A stretch of 64,000 nt of DNA from Anthostomella pinea (Eukaryota > Ascomycota > Sordariomycetes > Xylariales > Xylariaceae), in assembly GCA_963556695.1 (NCBI GenBank), contig CAUWAG010000019.1:124001-188000 (forward strand), read 5' to 3'. Below, piece after piece: positions 9,347 through 19,966 of this stretch (its first letter is position 1; every line of letters starts with the position of its first letter). Under the pieces are notes generated by a model that saw nothing but the letters and a program-made list of their open reading frames with translations, was not told the DNA's origin and searched no databases. The translations under genes and the position numbers were made by a program.

Positions 9347-10246
9347 ATGAACGTTTCTTACGGAGCCAACCCTCTTCTGTCCTGGAAGTCGATATGTGTG
9401 TGGCATCGTCTCAATCGGCAGCTTCTTATAGTAATTTAGACACAACAGCTGGCCATGCGCTGGGCATGTGGCTGGATCGAACCGATCGCATTCAAAGCTC
9501 AACAAGACGTGAAGACCCCGTTGAAGGCCGTCTGCAAGCATGGAGTGGACTCTCCCCTTTCCACAGGAAGGAAGGCGCCCCCCTTTGCGCCACCTGCCTC
9601 GAGGCCTGTACATGATGAAGTGCCGCAGAACACCCGCGCTCCTTGCCTTCCATTGGGCCTTTATCAAGCCTAATGTCGCTGTTTCTCGCCAACAAGCGTC
9701 ACAGGGGTCCCGTGGTCAATTTGACTTTCGCATCACTACTTGCAAGTTTGATGAACTTACGCTAACCTTGGCGAAAAGTGGTCCGCATCAAACAACAACA
9801 ACAACCTCAAAACAGCGACAAAAATATGTCTTAACAGTGCCTCAAACACCAAACCTCAAATCTCAAGCCTTCACCAGCATGGTGTAACATTACGAGACCT
9901 AGTGGAATAATTTGGTCCGACTTCAAAGTCCAGCCATGACACCTCCCTACTTACCATCAAAACTCAATCCTCACCCAGCGGCGTAAGTTACTCCCATTTC
10001 ATTCTCCTTCGTGTCAGCTACCATGGGTCCCTGTGATTCGGCCGTACAATTTTTTGCTCCCTTTATTTTTACCTAGGAGTCATAATGCGATGCCGATACC
10101 GACCTCTAGCGGCCCTGACCAGTCCGTACAAACCATGACAGCATGAAACGTGTCATTCAAGTCATAGTAACGTTCGAAGAGGTGGCCAAGCCCCTCACGA
10201 CGGTCTCTCGTAACGGGTGGCAAGCATTAGTTCTACAGAACGAAAG
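9347..10246. other. Intergenic
   Basis: About 900 bases after the F-box pseudogene. No protein similarity, RNA gene or repeat is recognised before the left end of the TIR element at 10247. Confidence 0.4.
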
Positions 10247-10780
10247 AGTTATGTTATTTGCACCTTAATGGGGTCCCCTCATCTGATAGCCATCTGCCAG
10301 CGGGCTGACCACCAAGCTCCGTCACCAAGGTCTAACGGGTCCGACTGCGAGGGCTATGATGATCTTGGTATTGTATGGCATCGACACACATAACACGATC
10401 GTGGTGGCCACCTACCCTTGGAAGCTTTTTAAGTGAACGCGACCGATGGTTATCCAATTGAACGCAACCAACGGCCATCTGTGAGGGACAGGACGATCTG
10501 GAACTAAATGGCATTTCCATACAAAACCCGATCGTGGTGGCCATCTACGCTGGGAATTTGCCCTCCCGATTGAACCCAACCAATCACCATCCAATTGAGC
10601 AGATCGACGTATCCAGCTGCAAAGGACATGGTGGTATGAAATTACATGGCATCTCCATACGAGACCTGATCGTAATAGCCATCCAGCCTGGCAGAGGTTG
10701 TCGGTGTGCTGAGATAGGGGGCTGCAGGTGGCTATCATGATTCATGTGGCTGACTGAGGTAAGGTGCAAATAACACAACT
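10247..10780. mobile_element. 534-bp TIR element with internal tandem repeats
   Basis: The two ends are 21-bp terminal inverted repeats with one mismatch, at 10247-10267 and 10760-10780; both contain the core GTTATTTGCACCTTA when read inward. The inside is made of diverged copies of a ~135-bp unit. There is no transposase frame, so it is non-autonomous (MITE-like). No clean target duplication is visible at the edges, so the superfamily cannot be assigned. Confidence 0.55.
10350..10700. repeat. About 135-bp tandem repeat, three diverged copies
   Basis: Matching landmarks recur: TATGGCATC near 10375, AATGGCATT near 10508 and CATGGCATC near 10646. Each is followed by CATAC/ACACA, then a GATCGTGGTGGCCATC-like block (GATCGTAATAGCCATC in copy three). 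Spacings are about 133 and 138 bases. A partial copy may lie near 10285 (TGATAGCCATCTGCCAGC). A related stretch is found at 33648-33695. Confidence 0.6.
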
Positions 10781-11906
10781 TATAGGAAATTGGCGTTGCG
10801 CGAGATTCCTGTCCTTGTTTGGGCGGAAGGATCTTGACGTCGAGCTCTACCTAGGTCATGTGTTGAAGCTTGAGGGTACAAGCCTAGCTTAGCGGCTAAG
10901 AGCCACCGGGCGTGAATACCATGGCAAGCAGGCCTATGCCGCGTAGGTATCTCCAGGGCTAGTTAGCGGAGGCAGACGCCGGCAATGAAAATTTAGTTGG
11001 GTCCATAAGTTACTGTGTAATACCTGACTCTACCCGCTCAGAACGCATTTTCCGCCTGAGCAGCTGTTGTTTGAATACATAGCTGGTGATGTAAGTTGAT
11101 ATCGTCTTGATACCCTCTCGAGTCCGGCTGTTTGTTGCTGGTTTCTTGTAACTTGCTCTTCGGTGCAGCTTTGGGATAGTTTATCATCTCGTTATACTGT
11201 CACAGTTCCACGGCTGCTGACTCCAAAAATGACTTCGTTGCTGTATGTACAGAGGAAAAGGAAACTATGAAGCTAGCTAGGGGACATGATCTGGTATATA
11301 TAGGCGTTGACCCCTGGGCTTGTGGGGCTGAGTACCGTGACATGTACCTATGAAAGCGCTATCGCTATCGCAGAACATGGCCTTATCCTGACTGTCAGTT
11401 TCACCGTCCACCAATTGGTATAGCTTTTCCGTTGCGCGGCGCGCTTGTATTGATTGGCGACGAAAGAGATCCAAGCTCGGGTTGCAGTATCGCCACCAAG
11501 GTCTCCATCGGTGTATCGCCTCCGCTTCGAAGTAAAAGCAATGCAAAATTATGTCCCAGAGCCATAGGCAAGCCGGTGATGCCAATGGGTCTTGCCTGGT
11601 GCCGCCAATGTCAGAATGATATTTTAGGGTTTTCTTTTCAGTAGGGCGCAACTTACTACCACTTGGCCTCGACAGCAGTCCTTAGAGGCTAGGCTACGTC
11701 AGAAACTCGCCCATCTTTGATCGTTAGACCAAGTTGTGAGAAATGGGATCGGCCTGAGCTCGTGGACGCCATCCGTGGTTAAGGTTTTGGTGGATTGAGA
11801 TGATTGTGGCGTTTTATTTTGATAGACTTAGCGTACAGCACGGGGTCTCTGCATTTTGTTATCTCTTGGGATATTTGGGTTTGGCTACTCCCTTCGGTCG
11901 AAGAGC
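10781..11906. other. Intergenic
   Basis: About 1.1 kb between the TIR element and the first F-box/ankyrin gene. No protein family, tRNA or further repeat is recognised. Confidence 0.4.
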
Positions 11907-13358
11907 TTAAAAAAATAAAATAAAACCAAATCCTATGACTTCGTCAATCTTTGTGGCGACTGATGGATGTGTTTCTCGTTGTCGCGCTTCCACGAGCCTG
12001 TTCAGTGTCTTCCGTCCATCATCGCCTTGGTTCGTGTAGCCGAGCCCAGGCATGATTCCCAGAAGTAGGACCATGATGTCGGCGAGAGCCTCTATGATCT
12101 CGACAAGCTCCTGCTTTCCGGCGAAGTTTGACAGGCGTTCAGCCAAGTCTGAGAGTACCCCGCCATCGATGGAATGTAAAAAAGACGAATCAGGCTTGAT
12201 GCCTCGCTCGAGCATGAGGGTCAACATGTCGCGTGCCTCAGTTGCCGAGCCCCTATCGAAAAGAATACAGATGAAAAGACGCAGGTATAAATTGTTTGCG
12301 ATTGTGAGCGGGTTGGTGTGATACTGCAAGAGAAGACGGAATTTCGATATGCGGTCTGGTATTCCGCAACCAGGCTGGTCGATCAGACGTTCCAATGGCG
12401 TGACGCGGCTGCCAAAGTCCTGAAGTGCGCCTCGATGCAAGAGTAGGTGAACAACCTCCAGAGGGTTGTGGCTATCCACTGCTTGAAACAGGGGTCTCTT
12501 CCAATCGTCTCCGTCGCTGTCGATGGGAGCGTCGTGATCTGCGTTGAAGACGGGTTGATTAGGGTTCGCACCATGATCAAGTAGAGCATGGAGTGTCGCG
12601 AGCCTGTCTGGCACCGAGAAGTATTGTTTTTCGGACAGAGCCCAGTGAATAGGGAAGTAAGAGCCTCCTAGTGGGTAACCGATCTTTTTGGGGTTAGGTT
12701 TTGGGGTTTGGCTTGGCTGGTTGGCGTCTGCTCCTTGCGACAGTAAGAATCGGACAGCTTCGGCTTGGTTGTGCTTGGCTGCAATAGCCAAAGGACTAAG
12801 CTTGAAGGCGTGCCGTTCGTCGTTGTCACCGGGCTCCGTCCAGTAGGAAAAACGCTTCTCGAAAATGCCACTCCTGCATAGTTCTACCGCACGTGTCAGG
12901 AGAGGTATGTCCTGTGAACGCGGCACCACCAGTTAGTGCCAATACATGAATGGAGAAGTTAATAACGGATGAGACAGCGCAAATAGAGGCGTAAGGATGA
13001 TGTGAGTAATGGTGGACCATGGAACTCATCATCTGGTTCAGAGGAAGATTCTTACACCGTAGCGAGCTCCCCTCACAAGAGCTCTACCTTCCTGCTCTCC
13101 ATCTTTCCTGTAAAGACATTCAAGGACGTTTTTTAACAGTTTTCGGCAGGCCAGAGCAAGGCTTCTAATGCCTTGGATCTCAAGAATGGCCTCGTTGGCG
13201 ATTTGTAGGTGAATTTCGGTAGGCAGTTCTGTGATCTTGAGGGTCTGCATTTGCTGGCAGGGCATGACCGTCAGTACCGCAAGGTCTTCGGCAGACATGT
13301 TGATGGAAGACGGCTGCGTAGAAGGTGACATGTACTGCGTGGGGCTGGATGACGGCAA
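11907..13358 (-). CDS. F-box/ankyrin repeat protein (paralogue 1)
   Basis: Two exons: 13358-13056 and 12911-11907, with a 144-nt phase-0 intron (donor GTAAGA, acceptor CACAG), giving about 435 residues. The first exon holds an F-box-like segment (ITELPTEIHLQIANEAILEI then LALACRKL, residues about 42-76). The second begins DIPLLTRAVELC and holds ankyrin repeats such as LSPLAIAAKHNQAEAVRFLL with SQGADANQ, and YFPIHWAL...LLDHGANPNQP. F-box/ankyrin proteins usually recruit substrates to SCF ubiquitin ligases; the target is unknown. It is a paralogue of the next gene with the intron at the same place. Its C-terminus (DEVIGFGFILFF) ends in T-rich DNA where the paralogue continues with another ankyrin segment, so it may be truncated. 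Confidence 0.75.
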
Positions 13359-14118
13359 GAGGCTCGAGGGACTAAATGCAGCGTTGTGTAGGTACCTGAG
13401 TGCTGATGATTTGTTAGTAGGAGATTCCTGTGCGAGGATTCGTCTTTAAATAGGGCTCTGTGACTCACCGGAGAAGGGTGTCCAACGAAGGTTTCGCTGG
13501 AGCCATAAGTTATTAACCAGTGGCGTTAAGGTCGAGGGAGAATATTAACAGAGTTTAGCCACGAGCCACTAGATAAGTCGTTAATCTGCTCAAGGTTGTA
13601 GCAGAGCCTGGATTGATTCCAAGACCGATACCGTCTCTCAATCTGCTGGGTTGGAAGCATGAAGTCTACACTGCAACCGAGGTTATTCCCTCCAAGCAAA
13701 CAGGCTACGTTGATACCGGTTGTTACGTCTCTTCATCACCTGGTCTGCGGCGTTGCTTCGTGGTGCATGTTCCTCTCAGTTTGTCTATGAAAGGATGACC
13801 GCAGGAATGCCTTACCATGGCTATCCTTGTCATTGCTGCCCATCACTGACTACATAACCTGGCGTTTTCGTCCCGGCGCATGCCGTTTTCTCATATGCAG
13901 TGAAGCGAATTCAATCCAGTTCAACTCCAGCATAACGTTCATTGACTCATCTGCTCCCTTGGTATCGTCTCTGTCCAGTCCGATATGGCAATAAAGGACA
14001 CGCGTGTCGTAGAGCCCAGTGGAGGGCAAGGAGAAACGCGAAAGAAGCAGCCTAGATCCTTCCAGGTTAGAAAATGTCAACTCCGATATTCAACCTCGTA
14101 GAATCTAACTCACTACGA
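13359..14118. other. Intergenic between the ankyrin paralogues
   Basis: About 760 bases with the upstream region of paralogue 1 and the 3' flank of paralogue 2. No gene or repeat is recognised. Confidence 0.45.
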
Positions 14119-15647
14119 TCAAGGCCACTCATCTAGATTTCCCCACTCTACATGTACTTCCTCGGGGGTAAGCGTCGGATCCGCACCGTGTGCCTCGAGA
14201 AGCTTGATGATCTCGTCCATTTTCACTGAAATCGCTGCGTCTGTCTCCCTGCATCGATACTTTACGACTTCCTCGATGACCTTTTGTCCATTGCGTTCTG
14301 GTTCCGAATTACCCAGCTCAGAGAGCTGGTCCAGAAGCATGATCGTAATGTCGGCACAGGCGGTTGCGCGCTCACACCCGCCTTCGTCTCGGCCGTAGAC
14401 TGGGTTCATACCTTTGGCTATGGACGAAATGAAACGATCATCAATCGGAGTGATTTGTGATAGTTGGGGTCTCAACTTCCGCTGAAACAGGATTGTTACC
14501 ATGTCGCGTGCCATCGCAATCATCATCCAAGCTTTCCGGTCGAGAAGCATATCATATAGGCCAAATGCGCTGGCTTGCAGGTTGGTGTTGAGATCCAGGA
14601 GAAGATTTAATTTCTCCATGCAGTCTTGGTAATCCCCGTTCGATCCCCATCCAGCTTGTCCGACTAGGATTTGCAACGGCCTGCCGGTATGCGCCGATGC
14701 GTTCGGGTTGGCACCTCGGTCTAGGAGTAACTGGGCGACCCGTACGGGGAATTTAGGACCAATTGCCTGCAACAGTGGCGTCTCAACCTCGGGTGCATTG
14801 CCGTAATAGCGGTCGTTCTCGTAGATGACGGTCAGTTGGTTGGGATCCGCGCCATGATCAAGCAGAGTTTTGACAATCTCGATGCACCTCGACACCGAGA
14901 ACGGACGAAGGCCTATACGCAAAGCCCAGTGGATGGGATAGAGACGACGACCAGGAATGTTCGAGTAGGGTCCGTGTGCAGCGCGCTTGTTCGGATCCGC
15001 TCCGTGTGCAAGTAGGTACTGGACAGCTTCAGCCTGGTTATACTTGGCAGCGACAGCTACAGCCGTAAGCCCAGCATATTCGCTGTATGTGGAAAGCCAC
15101 GCCTTGGCCATGTATTCCGGCATATGATCATTCACATAGCGGTTGTCGGTGGCAGATAGGGCACGTGCTAGAAGACCTATGTCCTACGCATGACATAACC
15201 AATCAGTAAGAGTAGACTGCTGAAGGGACAGGGTGCAAGACATGTGAGAGGGGACGCGCGTAGAGTTGAGGGGGTCTAGATCGGGGAGATGAAGAGAACC
15301 GTGCTTACGCCTTGGATCGCTCCAACACAGAGAGCCCTGTTCATCGTCGGGCCTTCTTTCTTGTAGAGGCATGGGTTGAGATTGACGTAAAGCTCCCGAC
15401 AGGTGAGGCTGAGGCGTAGGATATCTCGATCGGTCAGGTCGTCGTCGCTTCCGATTTGTACTTGGATCTCGGCAGGAAAGGCAAAGTACCCGAGGACCTG
15501 GTTACGCTCATTGGGCGTGGCTGCCGCGGCAGCTTGGTCTCCGAGAGGCATCGCAGCAGCTTGGTCTTCGAGAGACATTTTGGTGGCAGAAAGTGGGTGA
15601 CTCGTCCCGTCAGGCGACAGTTGCTTGGTGTGTGTGAACCCGATCAA
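14119..15647 (-). CDS. F-box/ankyrin repeat protein (paralogue 2)
   Basis: Two exons: 15647-15309 and 15183-14119, with a 125-nt phase-0 intron (GTAAGC donor, GCGTAG acceptor), giving 467 residues. A second in-frame ATG at 15578 (MSLEDQ) would give 444 residues and is equally plausible. The first exon carries a degenerate F-box-like helix (YFAFPAEIQVQIGSDDDL then ILRLSLTCREL). The second starts DIGLLARALSATD and has ankyrin repeats (VAVAAKYNQAEAVQYLL with AHGADPNK; YPIHWAL; LLDHGADPNQ; LLLDRGANPNAS) and ends with HGADPTLTPEEVHVEW. It shares order, intron position and many residues with the gene downstream, so the two arose by tandem duplication. Confidence 0.75.
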
Positions 15648-17015
15648 GCCTGCAAGGTGCGAGCAGGCGAAGGAATTGTGATGAAAGTGTTAAGCCCCCG
15701 CTCTAGATGAAGAAGGCCTAAAATTTACTCGGCACGGTCGAACAATAGCCTGGAGGAACAATGGCCTAGGCGAACAATGGGCTTCGTGTTGAACGGGCCA
15801 ACTGAACAAACAATGGGCACGATTGTGAATGGGCCGGCTGAACGAAATACCGAGGTAGGTACATTCAATCATAGCTTCTCCATACCATATACATTATCGT
15901 GCTCGTTTTCCGGGATTTGCATCGGCCTTGTGGTCTGAGCTGCACGTTCCTTCGTTGTACCTAATAATGACAGCAATGAATGGAATATGACACACGACGT
16001 ACTTGAGCACAGACGAAAATGCATGACAACAATCAGACCGAGATCAAGAAACCAGGTACGAGTTCATGCTTGGTCGAGGCAAGTTCTTCCTTTTTATATA
16101 TACTGGTATATGGACGCAAAGTCCGACGTATGCTAACATAGCATGAGTGACCAAAACCGAGTTTCTCGTGGTGATCTTAAGTACTAGTAGGGGCCACTCC
16201 CCTTCTGCGGTTATTGTGCACAATGAGTACAATCATACAAGCGGAACAACAAGAAAGATGGACTGAACTTGACGTTGGTTGAACCAAATCAGCCCAGCAA
16301 ACAAGATGGTCTCACTCCTGCAAACAGTTTTCATACGTATTTCCCAGCTCGTGATTGTGTAAATCATAACTTCAAACAGGTGCGGCTCATTCTGCTGCGC
16401 AATACGCTATGTGGCCGGAGACGCAGGATGTTGGTTACGTCCTGTCCCCTATCTACGTCGACACTATTTGGGAGACGGCGTTTTTCGAACAGGCACAAAC
16501 CCTTGAACCTTCCGTATTTACGTCCTGGGTACTGGCGAAATTAAGATGGAATCCCCACACCAGAGCAAATAAAACTTCGAAAGCAAGCGATGACAAACTA
16601 CTATTGCAACACCAACTTGATGATGCTTATGACTTGTCTTTGTCAGCTTGTCGTTTAACACACGCGGGCAATGATCCCAAGCTGGAAGACTCGATGAACT
16701 CGGTGGACCAACCAATGTTCATGGCTGGAACAGCCAACCTCACGGCCGAGAACGAGAGAAGGCGGTAGATGGGAGAAGTTCGTTATATCATGCTGGCCCT
16801 TCTCCCATTGTCACGGGTACGTACCTAGGTACGTACCGTGCCACCCTATGTGTATATAACCAGGTCTGGACCCCCAGCTACTTGTTTTCCTTCCTCTTCC
16901 TTCTTTAACAGCTACAATATACATTGGTCTACATATCAAGCTCTTCGGGTTCATCCCTTAGACCTTGTTCGTTACACCCATGCAACTCGACATGTCCAAG
17001 CTACCCATAACAACG
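15648..17015. other. Intergenic
   Basis: About 1.4 kb upstream of paralogue 2. It holds a long palindrome at 16816-16837 and a TATA-like TATATAAC near 16853. The short open frames do not resemble known proteins. Confidence 0.4.
16816..16837. promoter_or_regulatory. Perfect 22-bp palindrome upstream of a TATA-like box
   Basis: Half-site GGTACGTACCT is followed directly by its exact inverse complement. A TATATAAC lies 16 bases downstream. The CCTAGGTA core recurs elsewhere in the window just upstream of genes (for example near 38290). Whether it binds a factor is unknown. Confidence 0.3.
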
Positions 17016-17018
17016 TAA

Positions 17019-17351
17019 TTCAGGCCGGCAACTTCACCAACGCCAATACCGTCGAGATTTCAGCCGCCGCCAGTCCTTGCGACCCCAACCGTAACCTCGA
17101 GCTCGACTCCCAGCCCAAACTCGACCGCCGAAGCATGTTCGGCCGGCCCATTTACTACGATGGTGGGGATAGCGTCAGGACTGGGGGTCGACTTGCCACT
17201 GCTCCTAGCCCTCGCACCTGCCCCATTGTTACTGTATAAGTCTCGTCGCGAATTGGCAACGAGGTCCGTCTCGCCTTGGCCACTTCAGGGCCCAGATATG
17301 GGCAAATCCTATACCTTGAATGGGCTCGCTCGATGGCAACAACGCCCATGA
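17019..17351 (+). pseudogene. Remnant of a Ser/Thr-rich single-TM protein
   Basis: One open frame begins after a TAA at 17016-17018. It reads through a Pro/Ser/Thr-rich stretch (PTVTSSSTPSPNSTAEA), then GIASGLGVDLPLLLALAPAP with LLLYKSRREL, and stops at 17351. An S/T-rich linker, a glycine-opened hydrophobic helix and a basic stop-transfer is the usual build of fungal wall-sensor-like or unknown single-pass proteins. No start with a signal peptide can be joined to it with confidence. It may be the last exon of a gene whose 5' part I cannot find, or a remnant. Confidence 0.3.
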
Positions 17352-17918
17352 CGGGGACTGGTATTGCGCCGGGCGCTCTGGAAGAGCTGCCACCATCACA
17401 AAGGGAAACGTACGAACCACATCATTCTTCGCAATGTTAGGTCTGATGTTGACATCCCAACCAGCTGTTTTGTCAAATCAGGTGTGTACTAGCTACCCCA
17501 GTCTAAGGGTCCGCAAGCCCAATGTCAGCTTCACCAGATCAAAGATTGGAGATGGGAATATAATCAATAGAGACCGTTCCCAACTCGACTTCAGCGAGCG
17601 CTACGGGTCAGGATATCGATGCTTTCTCGCCTGTGGCGTTGAATAGGACCCCTGGGCGTTCGATACAGTTGGCCATGTGAGGCGAGCCCGATATCCGCCC
17701 GGCGGTGGGCTGATATTGTCCAAAAAGAAGATAGAAACTCTGCCTGCTACTCGGAGTGGCGTGGACTTGGATGGATAGACGAGCGGAAGCTTGGTGGGCA
17801 TGCCCATTACCTACACAAGCATGAATTCGAGATACATGATATTACAGACACGCTCCTTACGAGACGGGTGACAATATTCAGAGGCAAATATAAGACACAG
17901 GGTTGATTGCCTCTGAAA
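17352..17918. other. Intergenic, EED 3' flank
   Basis: About 570 bases downstream of the EED gene. No feature is recognised. Confidence 0.45.
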
Positions 17919-19966
17919 CTACTGACTCGATTTCTTCTCCTTCTCGTCCACTTTGTGATCTCTCTTGTACCAGCGTTGCAGGATGATGGCCAAATTCTTA
18001 CTGCCAACCACTACACACCAATCGCCGCCGACGCTCCAGGCAACCTGGCGTCCAACAAAGTCTTTAATAGTGATGTTGCTCTGTGCATGAGCCTTTATAG
18101 GCTCCTCCAAGCGAGTCATATCATATTTGCCTTCCCACGAGTCCAGCGTCTCCTGGCTGTAGTCGGTATTCAGGTCAACGTGGGTCTCGACATCGACACT
18201 ACCCGTACGCCCGGACACGACAGATTCCCTATCACTGGCAGCGTCCTTGAGCTTGTCGACAGCATCCCCCTTGGCTCTGTGTTGTATCGGAACCAGCCAT
18301 CCTGGTCTGTGGATCGGCTGGGACTTGTCACGGATTGGATCCTTCATGTGGTTTATGAAGTCGTGATAGCTGATCAGGCGTGCTAGATCCCAGAAGTAGA
18401 TGGTAGAATGTGCATTGCCGAAAGCCAGAATGGGATGCCTGTTTTTGTTTTGGTAGAGCTTGAAGCGAAGATAGAACTGGTGACCACACTGTGGGGTGAA
18501 GAACTGCAGCAGACGGGTATATTGCGGTGGGCATGCGGAAGCAGTTGCCGGCGCAAATGCAGAGCGTGTCAGTCGCTCAGGGTCGCTCGTCGTAGGAGCA
18601 TCATGTGCAGCGGGAGGCGGATCGCGTGAGGAAAAGCCTTCGATCCGCCAAAGCACAATGATGTCTTCGTGGCAAGCCCTCGAAAGTACGAGATCGCCAA
18701 AAAAAGCCACGCTATGTCTATTAGCCAGGCCCCCGAGACACTGTGGGTTGTACTCACCAGTCAACGATGCCACTATGAACCTCCGACGTGAAGAAATGCG
18801 GATAGTGGATTACAATAGACTCTGGAGGGTTCTTGCCGCTGGACTCCGGCGGGAGATCTGGGAGCGTCCACTGGTGAAGTTAGCCCCTACGAGACTGCCT
18901 AAGAGGGCCATGTCTGAACATACCAGGCAAACTACATTGTCGTGACCAGCTGACAGAACATATCGACCCGTGCTATGGAATGCCTAGAGGGTTTAGTTGT
19001 AATTCACCAAAGTTGTTTGGGATTGGTGGGACAGAGGGGATCGGACATACCACCGTTAACAGATGTGCCGTATGGCCTTCCCCCGCAAGCAGACACACGC
19101 AGGGTTGCTTGGACCATGCAGGATCGAGACTCCATATTCGAATGGTAGTGTCGTCTGACGCCGATGCGATCAAGAGAAAATTGTCTGGGCTTGTGGCGAG
19201 ATCGTTGATTTCCTGAATAATATTAGCTCGGATAGGGCAGGGGCACTCCTTCCTCAGAACTCACTCCTCCGTGACCGACAAGGACCTGAATAACTCGTTA
19301 GCTACCCTCACACTCTGGACTGAGCAGACCTGCACCCTCACCTTTACGAGCTTCCCGTGGATAGCATCATAGACTTTTATTTTCGCATCCCTTCCCGCAA
19401 CGCATAGCCAAGGAACATCTGTCTCGGGGTCCTTGGACCAAGTACAGCTACAGTTCAGGGCGTCTTTCTATCATACGGTTAACTCATGGCTTGGTCTTTT
19501 TCGTTTACAGAACTTACGTCGTCGTCTCTGAAAAGCTGAACGAGTTCGTACGGGGGTTTGATCTTGTTCGAGAGTCGATATATGACGATCTAGAGGCAGC
19601 ATCAGACTAAAGCCTACCAGGTCCATGTGGCGGAGTATAACTGACATGTTTCTTACTCACAGCGGCAAATACCGAATCGTGGGACTCATCTGCATACGGG
19701 TAGAACTTTACGTCGAAGAATTCTGGAGGAGGCAATCAGCAGCTATACCTTCGTCGCCCGCAGCAAGTAACCAAGATTATCTTACCAGTGTCCTGATCAT
19801 CGGATGAGAGGTATTGGAAATCATCCTACGAGGCGAGCAACCCAGCGATCAGCGAATTGTCCCATGTAAGCACAACGACGTTTCGCCACGTCAGCCTTAC
19901 CTCGAACCCAATTGAGGCTTTCAGGCGGGGCAGATCCCATTCATCGTTGTTGATGATTGATGGCAT
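17919..19966 (-). CDS. eed: Polycomb protein EED homologue (PRC2 WD40 subunit)
   Basis: EED binds trimethylated H3K27 through its WD40 propeller and stimulates the EZH2-type methyltransferase of PRC2 in the nucleus. Ten exons were traced: 19966-19901, 19825-19786, 19722-19661, 19589-19518, 19467-19342, 19285-19265, 19212-19051, 18983-18924, 18870-18758 and 18711-17919, giving 504 residues. All introns have GT...AG and keep frame. Diagnostic stretches in family order are FFDVKFYPYADESHDSVFAA, VAGRDAKIKVYDAIHGKLVK, GHGGEINDLATSP, IASASDDTTIRIWSLDPAW, LAGEGHTAHLL, FHSTGRYVLSAGHDNVVCL, VDCVAFFGDLVLSRACHEDI and FGNAHSTIYFWDLARL. These correspond to EED repeats, including the EGH...LSAD-type and VD-C-V...GDLILSK-type motifs. 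The stretch from 18600 to 18200 is longer than in animal EED, which is common in fungi. The C-terminus ends in a lysine-rich tail. Confidence 0.88.
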
